Assembly (NCBI GenBank): GCA_016630955.3
Contig: CM049986.1
Location: 1,550,001 to 1,614,000, forward strand
DNA from: Didymella arachidicola
Taxonomy: Eukaryota; Ascomycota; Dothideomycetes; Pleosporales; Didymellaceae
Direction of reading: 5' to 3'
DNA length: 64,000 nucleotides
Shown here in pieces: positions 44,513 to 55,699 of this stretch. Each line of letters starts with the position of its first letter. Position 1 is the first letter of the stretch. The notes under the pieces are model-generated. The model made no database searches. It had not been told where the DNA came from and saw only the letters and a program-made list of their open reading frames with translations. The translations under genes were made by a program, and so were the position numbers.

Positions 44513-45853
44513 CTATTGCTTGCATCGAACGCTGGCTGTCCAAGAAGTGGCTGAGGTCTCTGGGTTTAGTCCTCTGACCAGTCCCGAAGTGCTATTCTTG
44601 CTTTGTGTCTCGACATCGATCATCTCGAAGTCAACGTCTTTTGCTCGCCGCCGCTTCGATCGCCTAGCTGAGTCTTCTTGTTGCACTGAGTGGATGTGGC
44701 AGGTGCGTGACGAGTGAGCGCACTTGCACGAGGCGTCTATCGATGTCCATGTGTCGACTTTGAAAAGCCCATTGATGACTGGTGCGTTGACAGCGAAGAT
44801 CGATACAATCTACGCACTTTAGCGGTGTCCGGCTGGACTGGAGATATTGCAGAAGACTCACTGCTTCTCGCTGAGCCCAGACGGACGCCAAAGCGACCTG
44901 AACTGAGGAGCCGATTGAGAGTATGCATCTGGCTATTGCCATACCCATGACAAAAACACCGAGCGAGAGAAGGAACCCGATCTTGATCTTCCTAATATGA
45001 ACATTAGCTATTGTCCGAGTTGACCATTCGGTCTTGCTAACCTTCGCATAGCTGTCTGCACATCTTTTAGTATCGATATCGGGACGACCAGTAACAAAGC
45101 ATCAGTACTATCCGCATTGTCAGATCTGAGACTGGCGAAGGCTGTAACAACTCACAGGACATTCCCAACGGCGATGATGATGTTGATGACCACGCCAGCT
45201 GAACACTCCTCTGTAGCGCATTAAGAAGAGCAGCGAAAAGTATTTGAACATTGTAAAACTCACTGCCAGGGTCGGGTAGGATCTGCCAGTTGTGATGTAG
45301 TGGCAGGCAATGTGTGAACTGTGTGATGATTGCAGCGATGCACGACACAACCGACACAGCTGCGACTACTAGCACGTAATTGTGCAGTCGCGTATTTTTC
45401 CTGGTATCTGTCAGCTATAGAGGCCGTTCCGAGCGCAGAATAGCATACGTCAATCGAAGGAAGATCATGATGAGACAGCCCTTCAGGCTCCAGACCATCA
45501 TGATCAAGAAGAAAAAAGATGCAAACATCGCCTTGGCCCCCTCTCGCATCGACTTCTTCAGCGAATCTGGGAGCGCTTCACGCTGTGCCTGTGTAAACGC
45601 TATTGGTGCTCCTACGAATGCTGTGCGCGTTAAATCCAGCAATCTGTCAATGAGTAGGTCATCCACACATACCAAGAAACTCCACCATAGCGTATATCAA
45701 GGTAAAGAAAGTCCACGCAGAGAAAGCGAACAACTCGTCCAAAATGTAGCCTTTGAACCCGGTCATTTTCCATCGGGCAAACCATCGCATGGCGAAGATC
45801 ACAGTACCTATGGCATACTCCGCTCGACATTCGATGACAGTCTCGGTCGCCAT
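44513..45853 (-). CDS. PTH11/rhodopsin-type seven-helix membrane protein
   Basis: Model complement(join(44513..44809, 44862..44991, 45042..45107, 45156..45210, 45264..45400, 45449..45620, 45673..45853)), 345 aa from seven exons with introns of 48-53 bp. No intermediate ORF exceeds 103 codons, so the gene is invisible without splicing. Helices: IGTVIFAMRWFARWKM, LFAFSAWTFFTLIYAMVEFL, ASFFFLIMMVWSLKGCLIMI, VLVVAAVSVVSCIAAIITQF, GVVINIIIAVGNVLTDALLL, GFLLSLGVFVMGMAIARCIL and VSIFAVNAPVINGLFK. The CSAGVVINI and NVLTDALLLVVPI blocks are typical of fungal rhodopsin-domain (PTH11-like) proteins, some of which sense surfaces or hosts. The N-terminus is short, so an upstream exon with the extracellular segment may be missing. 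The cytosolic tail is basic and Ser-rich. Confidence 0.85.
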
Positions 45854-47551
45854 TGTGCGAATCGCCTGTTAGTTCACATACAACGCAATAGAGAAGCATT
45901 GGAGGTATAATAGGTCTCCTGGAACTGCGAGGTCAAGCAAATGTAAACTTGTGCTTTAATTTCAGGGTCGTTAGATCTACAGATATTGTTACTGGTTTGA
46001 AGGCATGGGACTCCCTGGCTGCCGTGTGCTTTTGGCGTCCAACCAAATCAGTATACTGATGACCTTCCATCGGCCCACAATCGCGACGTGGGGTGATTGA
46101 GGCACAGTCTCACATGGAGGACGTTCGCAGTTGTTACAAACCTCCCGCCTGCACAGACTAAGGTCTCCACAATTTCACGGCTTGCTTGGACAACGGGTTC
46201 CAACCTGGCAGATCTATCGCTGTAAAGACATCTGAGGATACGTGAGCCTTATTGTGGCAGCCGAAATCGCGCACGCCTGCCCGACAGTACAAACGCATAT
46301 ATATCGGCTTCTTCAGAAGGGTATGATCTAAAGCGGTGATTAAAAACCTCAACAATCTCACTTAGTATGTCCTTTTGCATACACAGTATGACGACGGGGC
46401 GATCAATATGACCGATGATATATGCGCGTGCGTTGCGCAAAGGAAGAGGATGCAGCTAGCCAAGTCGTGGACAGAAAGGACGGCCTGAGAGGAGGCGGAA
46501 GGATTGTTCCGGCCCCTGACTTCGGCCCCAATTCAACCCGCTCAGCAGGAATACGTGCTTGCATACCGCGTCTTATCCCGGATATGTAATCTATCCCTGT
46601 TGTTACACATCATCTTAGACGCTCCCTGCGTAGGTGAAGTTGGTGATCTGGTAATGATCGTCTGATAAGCCTTGAGACGTTTCATAACGAATCTGCTTCG
46701 TGGATTAGACTTCATCACTTCAACGTATTTGGATCCTACCTCTACTCGAACACAGTCCAGACTGACGTCTTAGCTTCTGTAAATGGCCTTTTCAATCGTC
46801 TTTCTTACGAGCGATGCTGTTGCTGCCAGACGCATCAGGGCGCACCTAGAATTGATCATGTTAAGACACTGCTTTGTGACGTGCTACTCGTTCGATCCTC
46901 CTTACTACGACATCTTTAGCAAATGGTATTGCTGCTTCTTTTCAGGAGCTCTTGGTCTCGACTCACATACGGCCCACGCCTTAGCAGAGCTCATGATTGT
47001 AAGATTTCAAGTCTTTCATGGTGAAAGCCCGTTTTATAATCGCATCGCGCTGGATCAGATGAAGCAGTTCCGACTCGAAATGCAACTATGGCGACAGAAA
47101 CCTGGGATGAATCTGCGTTGGCAGCACCCGGCAAAGATCACGCTGTCAAGTACATTTCCATCTCTTGGAATCAATATTTGATGGCCTCTTACGCGTATCG
47201 AATTTAGGATTGATTCCCCTGATGCAGCGTCCGCAAGTACAACTGGTCAGAAAGAATGAACGGAAGAAACGAAGAAAAGGGGGGATTCATGTCTAGGAGG
47301 CAAGATGCTGTATGCAATATATGCATTACTGACTAATGTCTGAACTGTGTAAAAGCCGGTCTAGCCAGCGTATATGCGCGCCGTGTAAATGCTAAACAAA
47401 ACTCCATTGCAATGCGATGTAAATGCTTCACGCCTTGATGCTTTTCAGCTGGCCGGCAGCCGGGTATATTATCGTAACTCATCCACCTCTTCCAATCATT
47501 AGATCATCAAACCATAAACAGTCGTGTCGAAACCATTCATCCTTGTATCGC
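45854..47551. other. 1.7-kb gene-poor region with one doubtful ORF
   Basis: A 132-codon plus-strand ORF (46783-47181) reads smoothly but matches nothing I know. Minus-strand 46158-46440 contains PLRNARAYIIGHID, faintly like the ARAY motif before the catalytic His of O-methyltransferases, perhaps a relic. Neither is called as a gene. Confidence 0.35.
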
Positions 47552-49312
47552 TCAACCAACGCTCTTGCCGCGACGGCCCTTGCCGCACTCGCGCTTGCTC
47601 AGCGGCTCGTCAGGGAACACCCATCCGCGCACGCGCTTTGCCTCGCGCTTCTCACCGAGCTGGGGCTTGGGAATCCAAGCATCCTTCTCGAGGTGGTTTT
47701 GCCTGGTCAGCGCCGCGGGGCCGCCGACCTCCATGCGCCAGGTACCCATGCCCTCGAAGGGGTTCTCCTTGGCGAGCATGTGGAGGTACCACAGAGCAAG
47801 GGAGGCAGTGAGCTGCATATCGCCGTTGGCAGACATGCCGGATGTGGACAGCGAGATGGGTGCCGAGAGCTCGAGGTACCCGAAGATCGGCATGCCAGTC
47901 GCAGCGTTGAAGGTGGTGGGGTCAGGAGTCGACGAGTCGCCGCCTGCGCGAACGCAGAGGAGCTCGATCTCAGTCATGATGAAGCCGTAGCGGCAGCCGT
48001 GCTCGCGCATGACGCGCTGCAGGTGAGCGAGACCCTGGAGGTACAAGACCTGCTTGGGTGCGGACTCGCTGCGCATGCCAGTGTTCCAGTTGTCGTAGCA
48101 CTTGACGAGACCGACGACGCGACCGCGAGAGTCACCAAAGAGAGTCTTCTCAAAGTCGGAGGGATAGCTGGAGACAAACTGGGGCTGGTCGCGGGCACCA
48201 GCAGCAGGCTTGATGGCGCGCATCTGCATGTGGCTGTTGCCCTGGGCGATCTTGAGGGCAGCATTGACCTTGTTGGCGTAGTAGTTGGTGCAGATGTCGT
48301 GAAGAGCGTTCTCGTTCTCGGGCTGCATGTTCTGACGGATGGGCTGAGGAAGGTAGGACTGGGAGACAGGGACCTCAAGGAGGGGAATGACAGAAGGAAT
48401 CTCCTTGATGGCAGCAATGTTGAACTCTTCCCAGCTGCGAAGGTTGCGGATGTCCCACCAGAAGTGGTTGTGAATACCGCGGGGAGCAGCAGTGACGCGA
48501 CGGACCAGAGCTGGGGAAGGGTTGGGGCCGCTGAGATACTCAAGCAGAGATGATGTGGCGACGGGCTGGTAGGCATCGAAGCTAGGCTGCTCAGTGTAGG
48601 CAGGGTACTGGACAGCAGGTGCAGGCTCGAAGTCAAGCAGAGGGAAATCGAGTGCTGTGGCAGTGAAGCTAGGGGGCTGTTGTACCTGAGAGTAGTCGAC
48701 GGGGCTTGTGGTGAAGTTCGACTGAGGAGGGCTCGGGCCAGTCACATAGTTGGGAATGTTGCGGTATGTAGGGAAACCATAGCGGCTGATGGTGGACTCG
48801 TCAATGCTCTGGACAGAGGTAGCCCTCACGTGACGAGAAGCGTTGAGAGAGCTGGAGCGGGAGTGGGAGTGGGAAGGAGGAGCGTATGACGACGCTCGGC
48901 GGCCCTCAGAAGGTGTGAATGTGATGGGGGAGTTGAGCATGGATAGCCCGTTGAAGTCGCAGGAGCCGTTGGAGACAGGCGAGATCAAGTCGTTGTTGGT
49001 GTATGGGCTTGACGCACGGTAGGACTGCGAGACTGGTCGTGCGTAGGGGCTGTAGCCATAGCTTACGTTGGAGGCAGCAGATGTCGTCCTGCGGTGTCTG
49101 ATGGGTCCAGCGGTAGGCTCGGCTACCTGGTCTTGAGTGCGGACCTTGGGGAGGAGAGTAGGTCCAAGCTGGCGCACAGGCGATCGTGGAGGTGTCGGGG
49201 CCACATTCGGTGCGGGTGATGACTCTTGCGAGTAGTATGTGACATCTGATCCAACGCTTCCGCAGGCATAGCTGTACTGCGTAGCAGGCGGTGTTGAGTG
49301 GCGGCTGTACAT
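47552..49312 (-). CDS. Conserved-looking fungal protein of unknown function
   Basis: Single 586-codon frame, stop next to GKGRRGKSVG. Residues 1-270 are Ser/Pro/Tyr-rich and disordered. The folded part begins near residue 285: AAPRGIHNHFWWDIRNLRSW, then EIPSVIPLLEVPVSQSYLPQ, FVSSYPSDFEKTLFGDSRGR, VVGLVKCYDNWNTGMRSESA, LYLQGLAHLQRVMREHGCRY and GFIMTEIELLCVRAGGDSST. The spacing of Asp/Glu and Lys with GFIMTEIEL and YLEL strands is reminiscent of restriction-nuclease-like (PD-(D/E)XK) folds predicted for other fungal proteins, but I cannot verify this. The C-terminus is basic. High W/Y content and strict frame use support a real gene. The antisense 376-codon ORF is a codon-bias shadow. Confidence 0.8.
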   Translation of the reverse strand: MYSRHSTPPATQYSYACGSVGSDVTYYSQESSPAPNVAPTPPRSPVRQLGPTLLPKVRTQDQVAEPTAGPIRHRRTTSAASNVSYGYSPYARPVSQSYRASSPYTNNDLISPVSNGSCDFNGLSMLNSPITFTPSEGRRASSYAPPSHSHSRSSSLNASRHVRATSVQSIDESTISRYGFPTYRNIPNYVTGPSPPQSNFTTSPVDYSQVQQPPSFTATALDFPLLDFEPAPAVQYPAYTEQPSFDAYQPVATSSLLEYLSGPNPSPALVRRVTAAPRGIHNHFWWDIRNLRSWEEFNIAAIKEIPSVIPLLEVPVSQSYLPQPIRQNMQPENENALHDICTNYYANKVNAALKIAQGNSHMQMRAIKPAAGARDQPQFVSSYPSDFEKTLFGDSRGRVVGLVKCYDNWNTGMRSESAPKQVLYLQGLAHLQRVMREHGCRYGFIMTEIELLCVRAGGDSSTPDPTTFNAATGMPIFGYLELSAPISLSTSGMSANGDMQLTASLALWYLHMLAKENPFEGMGTWRMEVGGPAALTRQNHLEKDAWIPKPQLGEKREAKRVRGWVFPDEPLSKRECGKGRRGKSVG

Positions 49313-51233
49313 TTTGATGATGTGAATAGCTTCCGGAGCTATTGGATGTTTGGACAGGAAGAGACAATTATCGAGTAACGATTAATGGGGAGAACCAGCT
49401 CCAGAATGTCTAAGACAAGAAAGAAAGAGGGGAGGGGAGGTGTCTCGAGCCGATGGGCAGTGCTCTCGATTCTTCGCTATGATGCCTGATGTGATGGTCG
49501 TGGTTGTGCGGCGGAGCACCTTGTACTTATTCCTTTCCAGAACAGAGACCTACGAACCAGTGCTCACGGCGCAAGAGCACATCTGAAACATGATCCACCA
49601 GCCCCAGGATCCTGGTCTGCGATCTCGACAAGCGGTCTGGCGGCAGTTTTGCTCAGAAGATTTTACAGCATGGAGCCTTGCAAGGCCAACATGAAACATG
49701 GCTTTCGAACTGGGCGAGCACGTCTAGCGAACGTCTTAGTGCTATTCTCGCTGCGTTGTTCGCTCCATTGAGTTTAGTTTCGTGTAGTTTTCAGCGGTGT
49801 GCTGACTCTGAGTGGCTCTCAGCGGTGTGGTTGCAGTAAGGGTTTTACCAGAGCGGTAAGCGGGAAAGCGACGCGCTTGCAGAGCGGTTGGCAAGATGAA
49901 ACCGGATCGCTCGGCGGGCCGCAGTAGAACGTCGCCTAGAGGTGGATTACAGTGTGCTCTCGGTAGAACAGTACTGCAGGCGCGTACTCTGTGTACTGTC
50001 ACTACTGTGTACCTTTCTACGCGCTTTCATCGTTGGTAAACCTCAGAGCGAGCGCATTCATGCGAGCAATCTCGCACTCCACCGCTCATCCCCTACCTTC
50101 CCTTTCCATCCTTCAACACTATGCTAGACTGTACACTTGGCAAGGCTGGACTCCACCGCGGCACTTGAGGCGTGGAGCGGTGACGGGACGAATAAAGAGT
50201 CGAGGTGTTGTTGTTCTAGCGCCCTGCGGGAGGGCCTGTGCGGTGCGTGGGGCGGGAAGCAGTCGGTGAAGAGTCATCACGGTTCAGTCTTTCTATTGGA
50301 CCACGACACTAAGAAGTTTCGTTTCATCGCTCAAGGTGCATGTCTTCCGCAGAACTTCCGCACACCGACCTGCGGCATTATGCACCAGATCGTGACTCAC
50401 CGTGGGCGAGAGCATCGCATTCGCGACTATAACACGACCAAGACCGCGCTGCTGCACGACGCGTGAACGCGTTGTTGTCAATCTGTTGTCAAAGCACTGG
50501 TTCTGGGTCTCCGGCGTCGCCCGCCTCTGTGCTGTCACTTTTCATGACGGGAACGACATTGCCCGACTGTCACGCTACGCTGCACTGCCCCGACGTCGTC
50601 TGTCGTTCGTTTCTGCAAAAGTTGACATCTGCGAATTCATTCGCTCTGCATATCCAAGCGCCCAATTCTGCCGTCAGATGTCGCATGGACTGCCGCATCG
50701 TGGGGAAATGGGGCTGTCAAGCTCAGAGCCTCATTAAGCGCTGCGGCCGCCGTGTTAGGAAATTATGAGCACCAAATATAACCCGAAGCAGGCGCGTATA
50801 TCTCGAACCGGAAGCCAGAATGACCGTTAATTGCATGACTTCGGAGATTAACTGTCAAACCTTACTGAGGCTCTCCCCACACATTTCGAGGTTCAGAAGA
50901 GCCTCTCAGCCACGCCGCCACGACTCGGGGTTGCCACGGGCGCGTACAGCTTGGGCTTCGGAAACAGACGTCAGCGAGGGCAATGAGACTCTAAGGCATG
51001 GATGGATCGGGGTCTGTTCGCAGAGTAGCTCAGCCTCATCTACGCGCTCGGAACGCTGGGATGACGGCGGCATCGTGGCCAGAAATGAAGCTTGTCGCAC
51101 GTGAGTCGTATGTTCAAAGCTCGATGTAAGACAACCGTCAGGGGTGTACCCTTGAAGTGAAGCGCTCTGTAATGGGCATTGCCGTTCGTCAATATTTGGT
51201 AGAAGTAGGAAACCGAGAGAAGCACTGGGCTCA
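49313..51233. other. 1.9-kb intergenic region
   Basis: Promoter of the 586-aa gene lies at its left end. TCAGCGGTGTG occurs twice (49791, 49819). ORFs of up to 115 codons at 50.1-51.25 kb are on conflicting strands and unconvincing. Confidence 0.4.
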
Positions 51234-52928
51234 CTACAATTGGCTCTCAACATGCTCCTTCCACCAGGCTGTCATGTCAATCACCTGCTTGTTCGTTCTG
51301 GCTTCCTCTGCTGCAAAGACGACAGCGTGGCTTAGGAACGCCTCATCGAGGTCGCAGCCTAAGTACGTCCTCTGCGCTTCGTGCGTGCTCATCCTCTCCT
51401 GCTCAACAGCGTCAACGGCCATAAGGAATTGTCTCACTAGCCCCGCGTCACCACCTCCGTGCCCACCACCGGCCGCATGAGGAACGTGCTGCGTAGTCTT
51501 TCCAGTCGCAAAGTCGTGAACACTAATCGTTGTGCTGTCGTACTCGATCTCTCCCTTTGTACCGTAGATCCTGCCTCTCCTCTCGCACTGTTTTTCGGTG
51601 TGCGCAATCATGTGGAACAGCGCTGTCTTCGCACCTCTGCCGGACCCATCGTCTTTATCGTCCCATGTGAGCGTGACGGTCTGATCGTCGCAGACATCGT
51701 TGTCACATTCCCAGACGCAGCGACCGAAGTAATTCCTCTTTTTCCTGACTTCAAGTGCAGTAGTGTGATCGTAGTCCTCGGCCAGATTAGTAAGGAGCTG
51801 GGTTGAAGCTGCTTCGAGACCCTTGGTCTCGTATATGTCTTCGATCTCGGGATTTACAATTTTCACAGGCCAGTCTGCGTTGCCTTGCGCTAGCTGCCTC
51901 TCAAGATAGATCTTTTTGGCACTGTAAGAGCATGATGGCTCATAAGCGCATGAAAGGCAGTTGGTTGCGCTGCCCGCTTCGACCGGCTTACGTGACTTGC
52001 GGAAATACTTCAACGACCCGGCGGAAGTGACGGTTGAAGGGAGATGAGGTGAAGACGTAGTTGAACTTGGCGTACACAGCATCCACATCAAAAAGTCAAT
52101 ATCATGGCATGACTTAGTGAGCAGGGAAGGGGCAGATGTCGATTCTTTGCGCCAGTTGCCGCTGTATTGCACGTCAGTCCAATCGACTCGCCGGACCAGC
52201 TGACAACCTACCGGACATAGCTGTGGGAGAAGTGCCACCAGCCCTGCAACAAAATCAGTGACTAGAGTAAATACTGCGTCACATTATATACATACCACAG
52301 GCTCGCAATGCTCGATGCTGAGGACGTCTCCAATGATATTCATGTCGCGTACCAGATGTCGTAGAAGCATATTGTGAGGGGAGTATCGGAGAACGTGACA
52401 TATTCCAAATACTGGCTCTTTCCCTGCGACCCTGTGTCGCTCAGAATCGTTCAGTGACTTGTACATCCTGATGCAGCTATCCAATCGCGTGCTCATGGGC
52501 TTTTCGCAGCAGATGTGCAATCCGAGATGCGCGATGCCACGCACGACTTCTTCGTGCATCTCATCGAGGACACAGACGAACGCCACGTCAATTGCGTCTA
52601 ACTTTCGGTTCTTGATATCTCCATCGCAGTACTCATCGATCCACTTGACCCACTGCTGCCAGCCGAAGAATATCCCGCTGGGCTGTGCGGGTATCTGAGG
52701 CAAAGAAAGATCAAGTTCAGACCGACTCATAAACCTCTTGCGAAAAGCCTCACGCTTCGAAGATACCGGATCACACACCCCCGCGATGACGGCGTTGGTG
52801 CCATGCAGAGCTGCCTCGGCGTAGGCTGTTCCACGGCTACCTGCACCAATAACCATGATGCGAGGTGGGTTTTCAAATTTCTGGAAGTCGGCAGCTCTCA
52901 TGAATGTTGTATCGATAGGGACCGCCAT
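51234..52928 (-). CDS. Gfo/Idh/MocA-family oxidoreductase
   Basis: Model complement(join(51234..52161, 52212..52243, 52296..52928)), 530 aa; introns of 50 and 52 bp flank a 32-bp exon encoding GWWHFSHSYVR. The N-terminal Rossmann fold has RIMVIGAGSRGTAYAEAALH (GxGxxG-like, residues 24-43) and the family EKP motif in LHICCEKPMSTRLDSC near residue 141. The C-terminal alpha/beta domain carries KSCHDIDFLMWM, CLSCAYEPSCSYSAKKIYLE and GRIYGTKGEIEYDSTTISVH. Members oxidise or dehydrate sugars, inositols or related alcohols with NAD(P). The Cys-rich insert is seen in a eukaryotic/bacterial subgroup of unclear substrate. Cytosolic by lack of a signal. Confidence 0.9.
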
Positions 52929-53528
52929 GTTGTCTGAATGGGACTGAGGTAGTATTTGGAACGGCGGGATTGCTTAGTTAGTCTTCACTTGTGCGAGCAA
53001 GATCGTGCGGTATGGTAACGGAGTTGGTGAGGCTGCCTCAACCCAATGTTCAAGAGAAGGTAGGCTTAAGATGGCGCTATATCGGACACTAGGGTGGTCT
53101 TATCATCGGATTGAGGATCGTTACCGATATTTAAGTGATGAGGGAAGGTGTGCGGGGTTGACTTTCAGTCTGCGGAAGCGATAGATTTGGTATGGTTGAG
53201 AAGTCGTATGTCAGTGTTGCACTGCAGGTCTGAGGTTGCAATTACAATTGGAGATCACCTCTGGCAGTCAGTTGAGTATCAGTGTGAGCGTGTAGAGATT
53301 GTATGCGTGGTCCTCGACCAATGAGATCGCTGATGATTAATGGTACCTGCCCCTCCATGGCTGCAGCTTTACCACTGTAAGCCGTTGGCATGAAGCATTA
53401 CGGTTATCCCGCTTATCGCTTGATGGAGTGAAAGTAATCTAGTCTAGTGTCTAGATGTAGATAAATGTCCAGGGAAAATGCCCACTGCTCGTATGCTTCT
53501 AAGTAGAAACGCCCAGAGCCCCTCACAT
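52929..53528. other. Intergenic: oxidoreductase promoter and UBP16 3' flank
   Basis: 600 bp without a gene or clear element. Confidence 0.4.
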
Positions 53529-55358
53529 TCACCGGTCAAGCTCGTAGAATAAGAGATAGACCTCCTTTTGCATGCCGAGCACTTCGCTTGTTTTACTCTC
53601 CTTAATCTTGTCATCGCTGATGTGCCACCAGCGGTTGACTGTGCGTCTAGACTTGCGTTTAAGCGGATTGCTATCCACCATTGCCTGCGCCTTCTCTGAC
53701 GCCTTGTCTTTGAGCGATCGCAAGCTTTGTGTTCGCGACAGCCTGGATGTCGTTTCGCCTGATGGTGGTGATGGCTGTAGTGGTTCGCCATCCGTCCGGG
53801 GTGCAGAGGTCGGCGCGGGCCCTCGCGGTCCTAATGTGCCTTGTGATGAATTTGATGACAGCGACTGGAGCGAGGACGAGTCCAGCGTCAGATGTGACGG
53901 GATTGGCGATGCAAGATCGCTCGAGCCATCGAGGTATGTGGATGAAAGCCGAGGACTCTGCATAGCTGAAGCAGCCGCTGATGGCATCGGGCTCGCCTGG
54001 CGGCTGTACGCGCCTTCGAGACCAAAGGAGTGTGGAGTTGAGAAAGGTATGGGCTGTACTTGTCGCCGGAATGACTCGTAGTGCCCGCTGTTGTGACTGC
54101 CCTTATGTGTCACCATTCCGAGCAACCTATAGTTCTTTCGGTGCAGCAAGCCACCGAGAGGTAATGTTTCTGGGAATGAGACCTTGGCCAGATTCTTGGT
54201 CGAGACCGTGCCGACAGCGAACATTGACCGTGACAGGTGCACAGCCAACACTTTGGGGAAAAGGGATATATACATATATCGCGCGATTCGGCGCTTCGGT
54301 ACCAGCTTTGAGTCTGGAAATTCGACGTCCTCGGGTGGATTTTCTGGATCATCTTCGAGCGCCTGCTTGATCTTGGATATGTCTAATTGCAGACGTTCTT
54401 TGCTGTCAGGATCATTAGCTTTTTCGAGCTCTGCCTCCTTTGCTCTCAAGGCGTGGTCAAGGCGACACCACTCGCACTTGAAGTCATCGATATGCTCGAC
54501 CTTGAGCATGCCATCGAAGCATGCATTAAGCGTCGTCGATGAGACCTGTGGCACGCTGAGTGTCAACGTCACGAACGCCGAAGATGATGGCTTTGGCTTG
54601 AAATGGCATGTCAAGCACTCGATCTGAGACTCAATCTTGCCTTCAAAAGGAAACCCCTCCTCATCTGGCAGAGGTTCGTCTTCTTCCTCTTCTTCCCCCT
54701 TGAGATCATCGTGCGTTGGCTGAACGCTGAGCTGCTCCTCAATTTCTTGCCGGCCAGGCGCATTGCCAACGTTCTCTATTGTGATGCCATTACGAGATGC
54801 GTGGCGTCTAGCTTTTGTACCAGCGTGGTACTCATCGCACAGACGCTCAGTGACAATTTGCAAGAACTCTTGCGCGTCTTGCTGTTGCCGGCTGATGCGT
54901 GTACCAAACGCATGTTCGAGTGACCGTATGAAAGATTGCGGCGAGATCGTCTTTTTGTATATGGGTCGTTCGTTCAACTTGTCGAGGATGTCCTTCAGCC
55001 CGTATGTGAGCAGACCCTTTTGCAGACCCTCGAGCTTTCCCGGCCGGGTAGTCGCATTCTCCGCATTCTCCTTCTCTGGATCCACATGATAGACTTCCGG
55101 TCCGTCAAGCTTCCTCCTATGTGTCTCTCTGATCAGGTATATGCGCAAGTCTGGCAAGCCGGCCAAGGCCTGCAGCACAGAGTTGATGAAGCAGTCGTTC
55201 GCTGCATTGCTCAGCCCTACTACGCCCTTCTTTTTGGTGCTGGAGCTCGTCGCCTCGTCGTCCAGAAAGAAGGTTGGTCCAAAGACGTAGACTAGGGTGA
55301 TCGCAGCGAGAGACGCGCCTGCCGCATAGGTTGCGATGGTGGTTGCCTTCTCTGGCAT
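53529..55358 (-). CDS. UBP16: Ubiquitin-specific protease, Ubp16/USP30-like, membrane anchored
   Basis: Single exon, 609 aa. An N-terminal membrane anchor (TTIATYAAGASLAAITLVYV, then FGPTFF) precedes the USP fold, as in mitochondrial outer-membrane Ubp16 and USP30. Cys box GVVGLSNAANDCFINSVLQA with Cys56; the QQQ/D box is RISRQQQDAQEFLQIVTERL; CxxC zinc pairs ECLTCHF and FKCEWCRLD; His box HKGSHNSGHYESF near residue 424. A Ser/Pro-rich insertion (~440-565) splits off the terminal WWHISDDKIKE and YLLFYEL strands. The Cys box has Ala-Asn-Asp-Cys where most USPs have Gly-Asn-Thr-Cys. Probably trims ubiquitin on mitochondria. The start is 341 bp from the divergent bL9m gene. Confidence 0.92.
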   Translation of the reverse strand: MPEKATTIATYAAGASLAAITLVYVFGPTFFLDDEATSSSTKKKGVVGLSNAANDCFINSVLQALAGLPDLRIYLIRETHRRKLDGPEVYHVDPEKENAENATTRPGKLEGLQKGLLTYGLKDILDKLNERPIYKKTISPQSFIRSLEHAFGTRISRQQQDAQEFLQIVTERLCDEYHAGTKARRHASRNGITIENVGNAPGRQEIEEQLSVQPTHDDLKGEEEEEDEPLPDEEGFPFEGKIESQIECLTCHFKPKPSSSAFVTLTLSVPQVSSTTLNACFDGMLKVEHIDDFKCEWCRLDHALRAKEAELEKANDPDSKERLQLDISKIKQALEDDPENPPEDVEFPDSKLVPKRRIARYMYISLFPKVLAVHLSRSMFAVGTVSTKNLAKVSFPETLPLGGLLHRKNYRLLGMVTHKGSHNSGHYESFRRQVQPIPFSTPHSFGLEGAYSRQASPMPSAAASAMQSPRLSSTYLDGSSDLASPIPSHLTLDSSSLQSLSSNSSQGTLGPRGPAPTSAPRTDGEPLQPSPPSGETTSRLSRTQSLRSLKDKASEKAQAMVDSNPLKRKSRRTVNRWWHISDDKIKESKTSEVLGMQKEVYLLFYELDR

Positions 55359-55699
55359 TTTGCGGCGCAGGCTCGTTACCGCGGTTCGGGGATTGGTTGA
55401 CGGGGGTGGTGCAGAAGACCGCAGGATTGTGACAGGTCTCTATAAGTGCGCTCGGTCGAATGCAGGACAGGAGGAATGTACAAGTGAGACGTCTCTATCC
55501 TCCATTGCTGTCTGACGACTACCCTGTCATGCTGGCAGTCATCTCTCGTTTGCTCGTCGAGCCAGCAGCCCGCAAAGTTGCCAAGCACAGAGTCTCCGCG
55601 CTTGTCCGCCCGAGCGCGATCGCAAGGATCTCCAGATTTGAAGTTGGGACGACTTGCAACTTTTATTGGCAAGACCGTACAACGCCCATACAGCCACCC
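55359..55699. promoter_or_regulatory. Divergent promoter between UBP16 and bL9m
   Basis: 341 bp shared by two mitochondria-linked genes. In-frame codons extend upstream of ATG 55700 to 55460, so an alternative longer start for bL9m cannot be excluded. No named motif seen. Confidence 0.45.

Noticed and set aside
40401..45853. Secondary-metabolite gene cluster
   Set aside because: An O-methyltransferase alone is present; no polyketide synthase, peptide synthetase, terpene cyclase or pathway regulator lies within reach.
46158..46440. Possible O-methyltransferase relic (LRNARAYIIGHID)
   Set aside because: Only one short motif resembles the family and flanking sequence does not.
47423..48553. 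376-codon plus-strand ORF
   Set aside because: Antisense shadow of the 586-aa gene; composition follows complementary codons.
54240..54330. Possible intron in UBP16 near RYMYISLFPKV
   Set aside because: No GT-AG pair of usable length; the single ORF is uninterrupted.
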